Source: Flectonema sp. DT1601 (lineage: Eukaryota; Euglenozoa; Diplonemea; Diplonemida; Diplonemidae). Taken from it: a stretch of 64,000 nt of DNA. The stretch lies in assembly GCA_964019425.1 (NCBI GenBank), contig OZ025786.1, forward strand, positions 1,660,804-1,724,803, given 5' to 3'. A program made the translations under genes and the position numbers. Shown piece by piece: positions 41,010 to 51,650 of this stretch. Under the pieces are notes generated by a model that was not told the origin of the DNA, searched no databases, and was given only the letters and a program-made list of their open reading frames with translations. The stretch's first letter is position 1; every line of letters begins with the position of its first letter.

Positions 41010-42368
41010 AGTGGTTGAGAAGTTTTAATGTACTATTGCAATGCGCGTGGCTTCCTTATAATTCTTTCTAACATCCTGCCACTGATGTCAATTATTTTTA
41101 CGCAGAACTTGCAACGCTTTCGACTTGCAGTAATGGGCTTCTGCTATCTCATATGCATAAAGATGAACAACCCGTCTAGCAATTGATGGTGTTGAGATTG
41201 AAAATACACTTTTGGGGAATCGTTCTTAAAACGACTAAAAAGATGTACGATCATCAATCAGGACAGCTTAGCGTATCCGTTTGGGTTCCTTACTAAGAAT
41301 CCAACTAACTTAACTTTGTGACTTAATCTATCTTCTTCCTATCTTTATGTTTTATTTCCAATAGTGTTTTGTATAGACCTCTGCTCAGCTAGCCCCTGAA
41401 GAACGTAAGCACATTTCACTCAAAGAGTTGAATGAGGTTACTAATTATTGTAGTTATGACTGTCCTTATGTGGGGGGATTACATCCCCGAGAAAGAAGAA
41501 TTGTGGAGATCGCCGTTGGTTGCTCCCCTTCCTATTGAACAATTGTTGGACAACATGAAAAAAAAAAAAAAAAAAAAAAAAAAAGACTTCTTCTTAGCAA
41601 GTTTTAGTGGGGTTGCGTTGTTTCTTTCTGGTGTGGAATAACCAGAATAGTACTTCTTTTACAACAATCATTTTCAATTTCCCCTATCACAATCTCATTC
41701 AGGCGGTTTACCTGAGTTCTTCTTTCAGCTTTCCTTGAGCCGTGTCAACGGCACTGATGACATTTGATTGGCTTTTTTATGTTTCAAAAGTTTTATTTGT
41801 ATCCTTGTTATGGGAACTTTTTATTAAGACGTTCTTTTTTTTTTTTTTTTTAAATATTTTTTCTTCTTTTTTTAAACGATCAAATGGGATTATTCGTTTT
41901 TGCCTCAATTTTTTTTTTCATTCTGTTTGTTGCTGTTAGTTATTCCGAGAAATCGATAAACGTTAAAAAAAAAAAAACAACAAAAAGGAGAAAAAAGCAA
42001 TACAATTTTTTTTTCTTCTTTTTTTTTTTTTGGTTATTATCATTCTCGGCAAAAGAATATGAATATTGTAGTGCATTGTCACTATTCTCGCATTGGTGAG
42101 GGAAAGCCAACCTGAGTGTAAGCTATCACCTGTTTCTCGAGATCCTTGACATGGTGGTACCCAAGTGTCCCTTCAAAAGTTTGTGACAATTTAGAATAAT
42201 AGTTATCCTTCCTATTCGGCTTTCTTCCTGCATTACCTTCCCGTTCCTGAAAATGGACTTGTCGATGCATCAATCGCTTAATAAGGAGAAGGGTTTCTGC
42301 TCCTCAGTCAAACATCAAAAAATATCATTTTATTATCACTTGAGTAGTATTCAGATAACTAATTGTTC
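41010..42368. other. Intergenic, homopolymer-rich
   Basis: A-runs at about 41559-41583 and 41966-41977, and T-runs at 41837-41854 and 42008-42032. Short frames are low-complexity. No supported gene. Confidence 0.5.
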
Positions 42369-42632
42369 TCACACAGGTACTCACACAGGTACTCACACAG
42401 GTACTCACACAGGTACTCACACAGGTACTCACACAGGTACTCACACAGGTACTCACACAGGTACTCACACAGGTACTCACACAGGTACTCACACAGGTAC
42501 TCACACAGGTACTCACACAGGTACTCACACAGGTACTCACACAGGTACTCACACAGGTACTCACACAGGTACTCACACAGGTACTCACACAGGTACTCAC
42601 ACAGGTACTCACACAGGTACTCACACAGGTAC
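42369..42632 (+). repeat. 12-bp minisatellite, 22 perfect units
   Basis: The unit TCACACAGGTAC is repeated 22 times without a visible error. Because 12 is a multiple of three, it reads as an open frame on both strands (Thr-His-Thr-Gly and relatives), but no start context or flanking domain supports a protein. Each unit carries ACACAG followed by GTAC, which looks like a splice acceptor and donor back to back. It lies 102 bases before the Pumilio start codon. Confidence 0.97.
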
Positions 42633-42733
42633 ACCTGAAATAGTTGTGTCTTTGTTCATTCGAAGAGAGAGGAAAGCTATTAACTTCACTATTTTACACA
42701 ACAGGATTTACTCCCGTTTACACACGCCCGGTA

Positions 42734-44764
42734 ATGGTCGCTGAGTGTAAGTCTCTCAAGAGGAGTAGCAGCGCCCCCTCCTTGACGCAGGGAGTCAGTT
42801 GGGAGATCGACTCTGATGAGCTCTTCAGGGAAAGTCCTGAGTATGCCAAATGGTATTACAGCCAGCAACCAAGGGATCCGAGATTACTGCCGCCACCCGT
42901 TAATTGCGACACGTACATGCACATCATAAAGGCGAAGAGTAGCATGCATGCGAAAGCAGCCGAAACGGAAGTAGAAATGAGAAACAAAGTAGCAGCATTG
43001 AAACCTGAAGGATGCTTACCAGCGCTTGTTGATGATAGGGAAAGTACTTGTAGCAGCAGCCATGGGGGTAGGACATCACCAGAGCATTGCAGAGCCGGGT
43101 TGAATAGCAAGGCAACTCCCTTTGTCCCGCAAGCATTCGTAATGCAGCAGAGGCAGCATCATGAACAACACCAACAGGAACAGTCTCGCCAACCGACTAC
43201 TCCAATTCTAGTGGCAAGCAGAGAACCGCTGCACCAGTCTGACTATCACACGGCTCATACGGCATCTGCGCAGTCTACTCCAATGCAGAGCCCAATTTCG
43301 CCGGCTTCATTTGCGTACCCACACCCTCCGTTGTCTAATGGGAGTGTTCCCGTTCATCCACAAACGAATTCTCTCCCACAAACAGCTTATACGCCTATTT
43401 TGAGTTACGCAACCAGTCCAATGAGTCCGGTGATCGACATGAGTGGAAGCTTAAACGGAATGGCAAATTGCCACAGTCACGCGATGCCATATTTAAGATT
43501 AGACAGTTCTTGCAACAGTACCCCGAGTACCCCTGGATCGTACGTTGATACGCAGAGACAGTCGAAGAAGCAGACTCGAAGATCGCGTATTATGGAGGAG
43601 TACAGGGCAACGTCGAGTACTGCCAATTGGGAATTGTCTCAACTGGTGTCGTATGTCGTGGAGTTTACGATGGATCAAGAAGGTTCCAGACTAATCCAAC
43701 GAAAGCTGGAGAACAGTTCACCCGAAGACCTAAATCTCGTGTACACTGAAGTTCTTCCACACGCCATCCAGTTAATGCAAGATGTGTTTGGAAACTACGT
43801 CATTCAAAAACTTTTAGACTACGGAACACCAGCAATGAGATTAGGATTAATAAACTGTATCAAAGGCAATACTGTAATGCTAACGTTGCAAACGTACGGA
43901 TGCAGAATAGTTCAAAAAGCACTCGAAGTAATGTCTGACGAAGAGCGACTAGAAGTTGTTGGCGAGCTTGACGGGCATGTCTCCCGGTGTGTGCAGGATC
44001 AGAATGGAAATCACGTAATTCAGAAATGCATTGAAGTGATGTTCAGTAAGGTTGACTTTGTAGTGGAGTCCTTCATTGGAAGAGTCGCAGAATTTGCAAC
44101 ACACGCTTATGGATGTCGTTGTGTGCAACGTATTCTTGAGTTTTGCAAAGCACAGAAAGAGATCGTTCCCATTCTCGATGAGATTCTCACATCTGTGCAC
44201 TCACTTGTTACCGATCAGTATGGAAACTACGTCGTGCAGCATGTCTTGATTAATGGACACCCACATTACCAGTACGCTATCACTCAAAAGTTACGTGGTT
44301 ACTACACGGTGTTATCGGTACACAAGTTTGCATCAAACGTAGTCGAGAAAATGTTTGAATTTGCAACCCCACAAGTTCGTATTTCACTACTTGAAGAACT
44401 AACTTCCTACACCAGAGAGGATGGAATGTCTGGATTAGTAGGAGCAGTAATGGATCAATATGGTAATTATGTAATGCAAAAGATATTCGATTTGTGCAAT
44501 GACAAACAGAAGCAGATAATTGTCGATCACCTTCGCCCGAATGAAGCTTACTTAAGAAGAGCTTTATACGGAAAGCACTTTGTGACGAGATTGGAACGCC
44601 AGGGATGTCTAACAACAACTCAGCCGGCACTCGCGCAGCAAACACCTATTAACGCAATTCACATCCCACAAGTTCTCCACAGACCACCGCAGTCTCCTGT
44701 TACTCCGGTACAGCAACCGCAGCACTCGGAGTTTCTTCAACATCAGGGATTGCCTGGTTCGTAA
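42734..44764 (+). CDS. Pumilio/PUF RNA-binding protein
   Basis: A 676-residue protein: a Gln/Pro/Ser-rich low-complexity N terminus, then eight PUF repeats (about 310-616) and a Gln/Pro-rich tail. The base-reading residues of repeats 1 to 8 are SRxxQ, NYxxQ, CRxxQ, NHxxQ, CRxxQ, NYxxQ, SNxxE and NYxxQ. By the known PUF code (repeat 8 reads the 5' base) they spell UGUAUAUA, the classic Pumilio element UGUANAUA. The protein should bind this in mRNA 3' UTRs and repress or localise them in the cytoplasm. The frame is open upstream through 42644, but the ATG at 42734 follows an AG at 42704 and begins MVAECKSLKRSSSAPS, which looks protein-like. Confidence 0.95.
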   Translation: MVAECKSLKRSSSAPSLTQGVSWEIDSDELFRESPEYAKWYYSQQPRDPRLLPPPVNCDTYMHIIKAKSSMHAKAAETEVEMRNKVAALKPEGCLPALVDDRESTCSSSHGGRTSPEHCRAGLNSKATPFVPQAFVMQQRQHHEQHQQEQSRQPTTPILVASREPLHQSDYHTAHTASAQSTPMQSPISPASFAYPHPPLSNGSVPVHPQTNSLPQTAYTPILSYATSPMSPVIDMSGSLNGMANCHSHAMPYLRLDSSCNSTPSTPGSYVDTQRQSKKQTRRSRIMEEYRATSSTANWELSQLVSYVVEFTMDQEGSRLIQRKLENSSPEDLNLVYTEVLPHAIQLMQDVFGNYVIQKLLDYGTPAMRLGLINCIKGNTVMLTLQTYGCRIVQKALEVMSDEERLEVVGELDGHVSRCVQDQNGNHVIQKCIEVMFSKVDFVVESFIGRVAEFATHAYGCRCVQRILEFCKAQKEIVPILDEILTSVHSLVTDQYGNYVVQHVLINGHPHYQYAITQKLRGYYTVLSVHKFASNVVEKMFEFATPQVRISLLEELTSYTREDGMSGLVGAVMDQYGNYVMQKIFDLCNDKQKQIIVDHLRPNEAYLRRALYGKHFVTRLERQGCLTTTQPALAQQTPINAIHIPQVLHRPPQSPVTPVQQPQHSEFLQHQGLPGS

Positions 44765-46598
44765 GAAAAGGTTCCCAGCTGAGAATACAAAGAAACGAAA
44801 AAAAGTAAGCTGAAACTCAGCACCTCCCTCCCGATTACGTGAATCTGTTTAATAATGAAAGCATCCGATAAAATTAAATTTTCATTTCCCCTTCCCCTCT
44901 TTTTTTTAAAAATCCTTAATTTTGTGTTGCTTCTTCACATGCATTGTGATTATAAATCAAATCAAGAGATAATATTTCTTAAGAGCGATTAACGACAAAG
45001 AAAACGCGGAAAGAATCCACCAGAAACAAATCCCCTCAATAAAAAAATTAAGACACTGAACAGAAATCCCTGTTTTGCGGACGGATGAACTCATATCCTG
45101 ACTGCTGCTTCCCCAGCACGCTCCCATCTATTTGCGGCTTATTGTCGACCATTCAGAGATTTTGCCGAACAAAAGTACTACTGGTCACTTTTATTTTGCG
45201 CGAGTTTCATTTGTTCCCCACCTTGTCAGTGCTGGCAAGCGAAGTTCTTTTTATCTCATCAGGTGCTGAGCTTACTTGTTATACGATGTAACGTACTGTT
45301 GATACTATTCTCGTTTCACGTCTAACAAGAAGCAACACTAACTGAGGTCCGACCCATCTATCTCCCTTTTAATTAAACAATCACTAAAAATAGAAACTAA
45401 TAGCAAGCAATACTTGGCTTACTAACAATCAGCAGCATCGATGTACTCTTGCTGCGGTTGATTGTTCTTAACAACAGCTTTTAATGTTATGCCTGGTGCA
45501 AGAAGAGATCTCTGTCTTTCCATACCCAGCAAAATAATTGCACGGACAATCATTCCTTCAGCGGGGTCGAAAGGATCGTCACCGTGTTGCCATTTCAGTT
45601 CTCTGTTGCGGAACAACGTAGGAGCTTAGCAACGACCTCTGGTCACTGCGCAGGAAAAAAAAAAAAAAATAGGGAAAAAACAGCTTCAAACAACTGGTAT
45701 TATGAAAAAAATTGCGAACATTTAATTTGGCTTCTTCTCCCACTCAATTCCGCCCTCCAGCTGCCAACACCAAGTGACTTCTGTTTTCTTGATGATTCGT
45801 GCTGGAAATATTGTTTTTTTTTATATTTATTTCTTTTATTCATTGTCCCTCCAAATATTGAGACAAGAGAGGATAAGACATGCGTATGAAGAAGTGATGC
45901 ATGTTAACTCTTCTCTGAAATGATAGAATTGGAAGTTTGCTCCCCTATTTATAATCCCTGTCTACACTTCTACCCGTTGTCATAGAGGAAACACATGTTA
46001 CTCGCTTTCACCTTTCAATGACGTGTTTGGTTTCCTTCACTCGCGTTTCCACTCTGCGCACATATTAAGTTAACTACTTTGCTCCTTTAGTTTCTTGGGC
46101 GCGTAAGATGTCCTTTTCTGATTTTCTTTATATCAAAAACAGCTATCCGTCTATTGGGAGGCTGGAGTTCCATTTTTTGAATTTGTTACCCAGCCAACCT
46201 CCAGACGGAATCCCCAGTTGTTGATTCCAGTCTTGTTTTGAAGTATGAATGTGCACCCAGCTTCTGCAAATCACTTTTTTTTAAAATTTTTTTTTTCTAA
46301 TTCCCCCTACTATTACTTCCTTTCTATTTAAATCTATTTTTTATTTTTTCGCTTTCAATAAATTGAGTTTATTATTTTTGCGTGTTGCGGTGAGTGTGGG
46401 AAGCTAACTAAGAAATAATCTCCTTTAAAGCATTGTTTTCGAAAGCCTGATTTTGGGTTTCAAAAAAAAAATTGAATAAAAACCTAAGGAAAGCTCAGTT
46501 TTAACCCCCCCTTAACCCCGACTTTAGCTTTATGTGCTCCCTGCGGTATTCCCTGATATAATAAGAAGGAAAAAAAATTCTATCTAAACACTAAAACG

Positions 46599-46629
<31 letters not shown>

Positions 46630-47660
46630 TATCGAAATGAAATTATCTTCTCAATGCAGAATATGCATGGGATTTCTTTATTTTCCCCCCCTCCTTTTTT
46701 TTTTTTTTTTTGCTCACTTCTAATCTATTGCTCTTGATCTTTGCTCTGTCGGCAATCAAAGAGTGAAGCTGCCCTCCTTATATTTCCGCCTATTTTTGTT
46801 TAATACAAATGGCTGATGAACTCAAGTTACACTCAACCCAGGTTTAACATAATAGGATTTATTGACGTCTTTATTACTTAAAACTCCGAAGGAATATATT
46901 AGTGCGTTCACCATCCTCACGTTTTGAGGTAAGTGGCCGCCCACCTTTTTTAGTTAGCGTTAGATTCATCCTTGCGAAAAAAAAAAAAAAAGAAAAAAAA
47001 AGAAAAGAACGAAAAAAATATAATGAAATTAACAATACTTACCCGACCACTTCCCATCCACGTTACACTATTTCCAGCCTCCCTTTGTTAATCACTTGTT
47101 CTGATTTCTTTTTACTCGAAACCATGCATCCATGGATTACTTTTCTTATTCTCAAGGAGCTCATCAAAAATGTTGGATTTGTGATTTGCAGGTTTGATGT
47201 TAGGGAGAGGTCTGTGATTTTACGGGCCAAGAATAATGTAATTAACTCTCTACTTCACATTTCAAATATTTTGCCCCTTTTTTTGATTTCGCAATTACGT
47301 ACTACGGCAGCGCTCAGTGTCATAGCGGAGAAGGCGAAAAATCTTTTTGTTTCTTCGTGAGTAACAGGAGGAACGGAAGGGTTCTGTGGCTTGTTAGCCT
47401 GATATTACTTTCCCCCATTCATTCATAGTAACAAGCCTCGCTATGAATTCTTTTTAGACAATTTGTGTTCTATTTGACATTAGTAATGAGACAGGACGAT
47501 GACTTTTTGATTATTTAAAATAAGATAGGACCCTAGAGTAGAGAACAGGACCCTGGAGAGCGGGACCCTAGGTTTCAAATATAGTATCCACCAATTCGTC
47601 GATTTTTAATACAGTTTTAGTAATTTATTTCCCCACAGACAACACCCCACCCCCAAAAAT
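44765..47660. other. Gene-poor, low-complexity stretch
   Basis: No supported gene. A/T runs occur at about 46601-46626, 46697-46711 and 46978-47000. A 152-codon frame at 46902-47360 is Lys-rich at its start and has no domain. A 64-codon frame on the - strand at 45422-45616 has ordinary composition (EGMIVRAIILLGMERQRS) and might be a worn fragment of something, but nothing supports a call. The change from dense genes to none marks the start of the repeat-rich half. Confidence 0.45.
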
Positions 47661-47663
47661 CCA

Positions 47664-48086
47664 ATGACATCTACACCAGAGAATGACGAAACCAGAATGT
47701 ACTTGAGGGAGACGAGAACGAAGATTAAAACGATCGAAAAAGAAATAGAGAAACTCGATGGCATTCGCAACATTAGGATAAAAATACTGAAGAACACCGT
47801 CCTAACACCTGAAGAAACAATCCAGAAGGAAGATTATGACAAGTTCAACAAGGACGCACCCAAGCTTCAAACTGCAAAGCGGAAGGGTGTTTGGTTCACA
47901 AAGAATTCTATGGAGAAGTGGCTGAGCAGACTTGGTTTGCCAAGAGGCAATTACCATGCAAGAACCTCGACATCTGGTAGCTCCGCATTACTCAGACACC
48001 GGGCGATGAGCTGGTCTACACCCCATCTACCCACAGCTAGATGCAATGCCCCAAACCTTTTACGGCGAATCTGTAGATTTTTGTAG
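47664..48086 (+). CDS. Unrecognised short ORF in repeat region
   Basis: A 140-codon frame. The first 95 residues have protein-like composition: a charged helix (TRTKIKTIEKEIEKLDGIRN), then KNTVLTPEETIQKEDYDKF and WFTKNSMEKWLSRLGLP. The rest is Ser/Arg-rich. It does not resemble the host genes to the left and could be a remnant of a mobile-element protein. No conserved domain is recognised. No acceptor-like tract is obvious at its start. Confidence 0.35.
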   Translation: MTSTPENDETRMYLRETRTKIKTIEKEIEKLDGIRNIRIKILKNTVLTPEETIQKEDYDKFNKDAPKLQTAKRKGVWFTKNSMEKWLSRLGLPRGNYHARTSTSGSSALLRHRAMSWSTPHLPTARCNAPNLLRRICRFL

Positions 48087-48731
48087 AACTTTGATTTCTT
48101 ATATTTCTATGGTGGCTTCAGTTCAGTTCAGAAAGAAAAAAAGAACCTTCTGGTACAATGCTGAGTCATCGTCCATTGCCTTCTCGGATCCCATGAGTTC
48201 TTTTAAGATGCTTAGTGTCTCGATCAGGACGGAAAATAGGAATTAATCGACATAGTTGATCGATAAAAAAACAATGATAACATTGTTTATTCTTTTTTTT
48301 TTTTTATTCTTTTTTATTATTAAAGGGTTAAAATTTTATTTTTTCAATTTTTTTGCTACAGATCTCCTAAAAAAGATGGGAACACATTTTTTTTGTTATC
48401 TCTTGATCTATCTAAAAGTCTTCATAAATTCCTGTTAACCATTTTCTTAAAAAATATAAAAAGTGATGAGAAAATTTTTTTGTTAGTAAGTGGTAAATTT
48501 TTTTGGTATGGTTTTGAAATTTAGGTGTATGGTTGCCAATTTAGTTAGCAATTTTTTTTTTTTTGAAATAATTTTTTCCTTCTTAATAAATTTTGGATTT
48601 TAGGTGCCAAGCTGTCTTTTTTACAGTTTAGACAATTTGGGTTTTAATAAATAAGTTCTTTCACTTTTGCAGTTATTTGCCACTTTGTTACATCTCACTA
48701 TTCTGAAAAAGAAATCTTTGATTTCATTTTT

Positions 48732-50073
48732 TTGGGTAAAGGGGTCTTTCCTACACAAATAGTTTCAGAACTAACCATTCATTACAAAATCCAAAATGGC
48801 TGTAAACCGTCCTGGGTTCCTGAGTTCGATCCTGGGTGAGGGCATTTTTTTTTTTTTCTTGATTTTCTTTTCAGGTTGGACTTTGTACAGGGGAGGTTGG
48901 ACTTTGTACAGGGGAGCTTTTATTAGTGGCTGGGGTTGAATGTTTGAATTTGTAAAATACAACTGTTTTGTATTGCGTAACATAGCGATGGTTTAACATC
49001 TGTTAAGGATACAGTGACTATGGTGATGCTTAACTTAGGCTTTTATTAGTGGCTCCCCCCCCTTGGGGGGGAGCCAAGAATAAAGGTTGGGGGGGGGCTT
49101 GCGTTCCGCTAAATTCCTGTAGTTCTTCTCACATTTCTATTTTATTGAAAATAATGTAATGAACGATAACCTCAGTTTAATTCTTAATTTTGTCTTAATT
49201 AGTTTAACAATACAAAATGGATGAAGATGGTCATCCCCTTATTAATATAACTAAATTCCTATGTTTCCATCATGGGTCGCACACATTGCAGATACAAGTT
49301 CGATAAACCTGTTGTGAATGGTTTATAAAATATTTCCAAATGTAACAAACAGGTAACCTAAGCCACACATCCAATCATCATAAACTGCATTTTTCATTTA
49401 TCGTTCCGTTGGGACAGAAAAGTAATAAATAAATATGTGTGGCTTAGGTTACCTGTTTGTTACATTTGGAAATATTTTATAAACCATTCACAACAGGTTT
49501 ATCGAACTTGTATCTGCAATGTGTGCGACCCATGATGGAAACATAGGAATTTAGTTATATTAATAAGGGGATGACCATCTTCATCCATTTTGTATTGTTA
49601 AACTAATTAAGACAAAATTAAGAATTAAACTGAGGTTATCGTTCATTACATTATTTTCAATAAAATAGAAATGTGAGAAGAACTACAGGAATTTAGCGGA
49701 ACGCAAGCCCCCCCCCAACCTTTATTCTTGGCTCCCCCCCAAGGGGGGGGAGCCACTAATAAAAGCCTAAGTTAAGCATCACCATAGTCACTGTATCCTT
49801 AACAGATGTTAAACCATCGCTATGTTACGCAATACAAAACAGTTGTATTTTACAAATTCAAACATTCAACCCCAGCCACTAATAAAAGCTCCCCTGTACA
49901 AAGTCCAACCTCCCCTGTACAAAGTCCAACCTGAAAAGAAAATCAAGAAAAAAAAAAAAATGCCCTCACCCAGGATCGAACTCAGGAACCCAGGACGGTT
50001 TACAGCCATTTTGGATTTTGTAATGAATGGTTAGTTCTGAAACTATTTGTGTAGGAAAGACCCCTTTACCCAA
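48732..50073. mobile_element. Long foldback element (639-bp arms, 64-bp loop)
   Basis: Positions 48732-49370 are matched in reverse complement by 49435-50073, arms of equal length and near-identical by eye (at least one homopolymer difference in the C/G run near 49055 and 49740). The loop is 49371-49434. The ends read TTGGGTAAAGGGGTCTTTCC. The outer part includes a GTTCGATCCTGGGT string like a tRNA B box. A 70-codon frame occurs identically in both arms and has no known domain. No transposase is encoded, so this is a non-autonomous foldback or hairpin element. The superfamily is not identified. Near-identity of arms suggests recent origin or arm-to-arm correction. Confidence 0.85.
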
Positions 50074-50076
50074 TTT

Positions 50077-50538
50077 TTGGGTAAAGGGGTCTTTCCTACA
50101 CAAATAGTTTCAGAACTAACCATTCATTACAAAATCCAAAATGGCTGTAAACCGTCCTGGGTTCCTGAGTTCGATCCTGGGTGAGGGCATTTTTTTTTTT
50201 TTCTTGATTTTCTTTTCAGGTTGGACTTTGTACAGGGGAGGTTGGACTTTGTGTCTAATGGATGTTAAGCTGGGGAAGAGTGCAAGGGGGGGGCTTGCGT
50301 CCGCCAAATTCTTGGCGGGACGCAAGCCCCCCCCCCAACCCCCCCCAAGGGGGGGGAGCCACTAATAAAAGCCAACCTCCCCGTACAAAGTCCAACCTGA
50401 AAAAAAAATCAGGAAAAAAAAAAAATGCCCTCACCCAGGATCGAACTCAGGAACCCAGGACGGTTTACAGCCATTTTGGATTTTGTAATGAATGGTTAGT
50501 TCTGAAACTATTTGTGTAGGAAAGACCCCTTTACCCAA
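50077..50538. mobile_element. Second, shorter foldback copy with the same ends
   Basis: Begins with the same TTGGGTAAAGGGGTC terminus three bases after the first element ends, and finishes with its reverse complement at 50538. The arms share the outer 175 or so bases with the larger element. The middle holds short C/G runs and a GCGTCC/GGACGC-type inverted pair. It could be an internally deleted derivative of the longer element, inserted next to it. Confidence 0.8.
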
Positions 50539-50624
50539 TAAAAAATTGAAAAAATCGAAAAAAAAAAGAATTCTGCTTTTTATTTACTGCTTTTTATTTA
50601 TAAATAAAAATTGCAGAAAAGTAA

Positions 50625-50734
50625 TTAACCCTTTCAGCCCTGAAGGCCACTATAGTGGCCTTTCACGTTTTTTTTTTTTTGACAAAGGGGAAAAATGTAC
50701 CTTGTGAGTACAAGGGAGCCAGAGCTGCCAAAAA
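50625..50734 (-). mobile_element. Solo piggyBac-like end
   Basis: TTAA at 50625-50628 is followed by CCCTTTCAGCCC and the subterminal palindrome GGCCACTATAGTGGCC. The 106 bases after TTAA match, in reverse complement, the right end of the piggyBac element at 61682 with few differences. The match stops at 50734, where two to three units of the 8-bp satellite motif follow. No partner end is seen nearby, so this is a truncated copy or part of a small derivative. Confidence 0.75.
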
Positions 50735-50929
50735 CTCGCAAACCCGCAAACCTGCACTAGAGATACCCCTTCCAGGCTCGCGTTGCTCGCACAATTTTTT
50801 TTTTAAAGCTTTCTGAACAAACATTATTTTTACAACCAAGTCACGTCTGTTTTTATTCCCTGGCTAGGTACCCTTTTCCTTGCTACTTTCTTCTTACTAA
50901 TTTTTCTGGTTGAAAAACACAAAAAATGT

Positions 50930-51030
50930 GCCTGGGAATTGAACCCTTGCCACGGCTACCGAAGAGATTTAAGGTATCCACTCGGCTGTGCAGCCCTGGG
51001 ATTTTCTTTTTTTTTTTATTTATTTATTTG
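50930..51030 (-). mobile_element. tRNA-derived SINE head (Ser/Leu-like), copy 1
   Basis: Read on the - strand: CACAGCCGAGTGGATA (A-box-like, at 50975-50990), then GGGTTCAATTCCC (B-box-like, at 50934-50946) about 30 bases later. The spacing and GCCGAGTGG are like a tRNA-Ser/Leu-type pol III promoter. An upstream A/T-rich tail of another unit abuts it. The stems do not close as a working tRNA by eye. A second copy lies at about 51651-51750. Confidence 0.6.
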
Positions 51031-51169
51031 TGTGTTCTTAGCCTCTTTATGGAAATCCTTCCATTTTCCCTTCCCTCCAGTCTCGTTAACGTAGGGGAGT
51101 CTACCAGGTGCCTACCCTGGACGCCCTTCGGGCGCGGGATTTGAACTAATTGCGTGTACGGGCGCGATG

Positions 51170-51250
51170 GGTTATTGCAGTGGCAGGGGGTCGAACCAGC
51201 GATCACCCAGCCCCAGGGCGAGGGTTATACCACTACCCCTGGGATATCGC
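51170..51250 (-). mobile_element. tRNA-derived SINE head (Gly-like), copy 1
   Basis: Read on the - strand: GGGGTAGTGGTATAA (A-box-like, 51226-51240), CCTCGCCCTGGGGC, then GGTTCGACCC (B box, 51189-51198). The layout resembles tRNA-Gly, but the acceptor arm does not pair. The tail on the same strand is the AAATAAATAAAT-type tract at 51005-51030. A second copy is at about 51885-51965. Confidence 0.6.
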
Positions 51251-51650
51251 AACTTTTTATTATTATTACTTTTCTGCAACTTCTATTTATAAATAAGTTT
51301 TCGAAAAGGTGGGAAGTAACGGACTGGGAGCTTTTGGCTCCTGCCCTATTCCCGATGTAAACTTTCTTTTTTTTTTTTTTTTTTTTTATAACAGGCCCAA
51401 AGGGCGACAATGAAAGATGCTGACCAAGGAATAATATTCAAATGAATTTTCGTTTCAAAGAAACGAACAGGATTAAGGCAACCAAGTCATGTCTGTTTTT
51501 ATTCCCTGGCTAGGTACCCGTCCAGGGTACAAATTTGAACTTAACTTTACGCTCGCTTCGCTCGCGTTAAGTTAAGTCCAATTTTGTACCCTTTTCCTTG
51601 CTACTTTCTTCTTACTAATTTTTCTGGTTGAAAAACACAAAAAATGTGCC

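Noticed and set aside
42369-42632. CRISPR array
   Set aside because: The 12-base units are contiguous, without spacers, in a eukaryotic sequence.
45422-45616. 64-codon minus-strand gene
   Set aside because: Composition is protein-like but it is short, isolated and has no recognised domain.
46902-47360. 152-codon + strand gene
   Set aside because: Begins in a poly-Lys tract from an A run and shows no conserved pattern.
48771-50325. Repeated 70-codon frame (SPRIELRNPGRF) as a gene
   Set aside because: It is the foldback arm read in one phase, present in each arm with A-run lysines; no support for translation.
50925-51250. Functional tRNA genes (Ser/Leu and Gly type)
   Set aside because: A and B boxes are present but acceptor and anticodon stems do not pair; they are better read as SINE heads, and both recur in a duplication.
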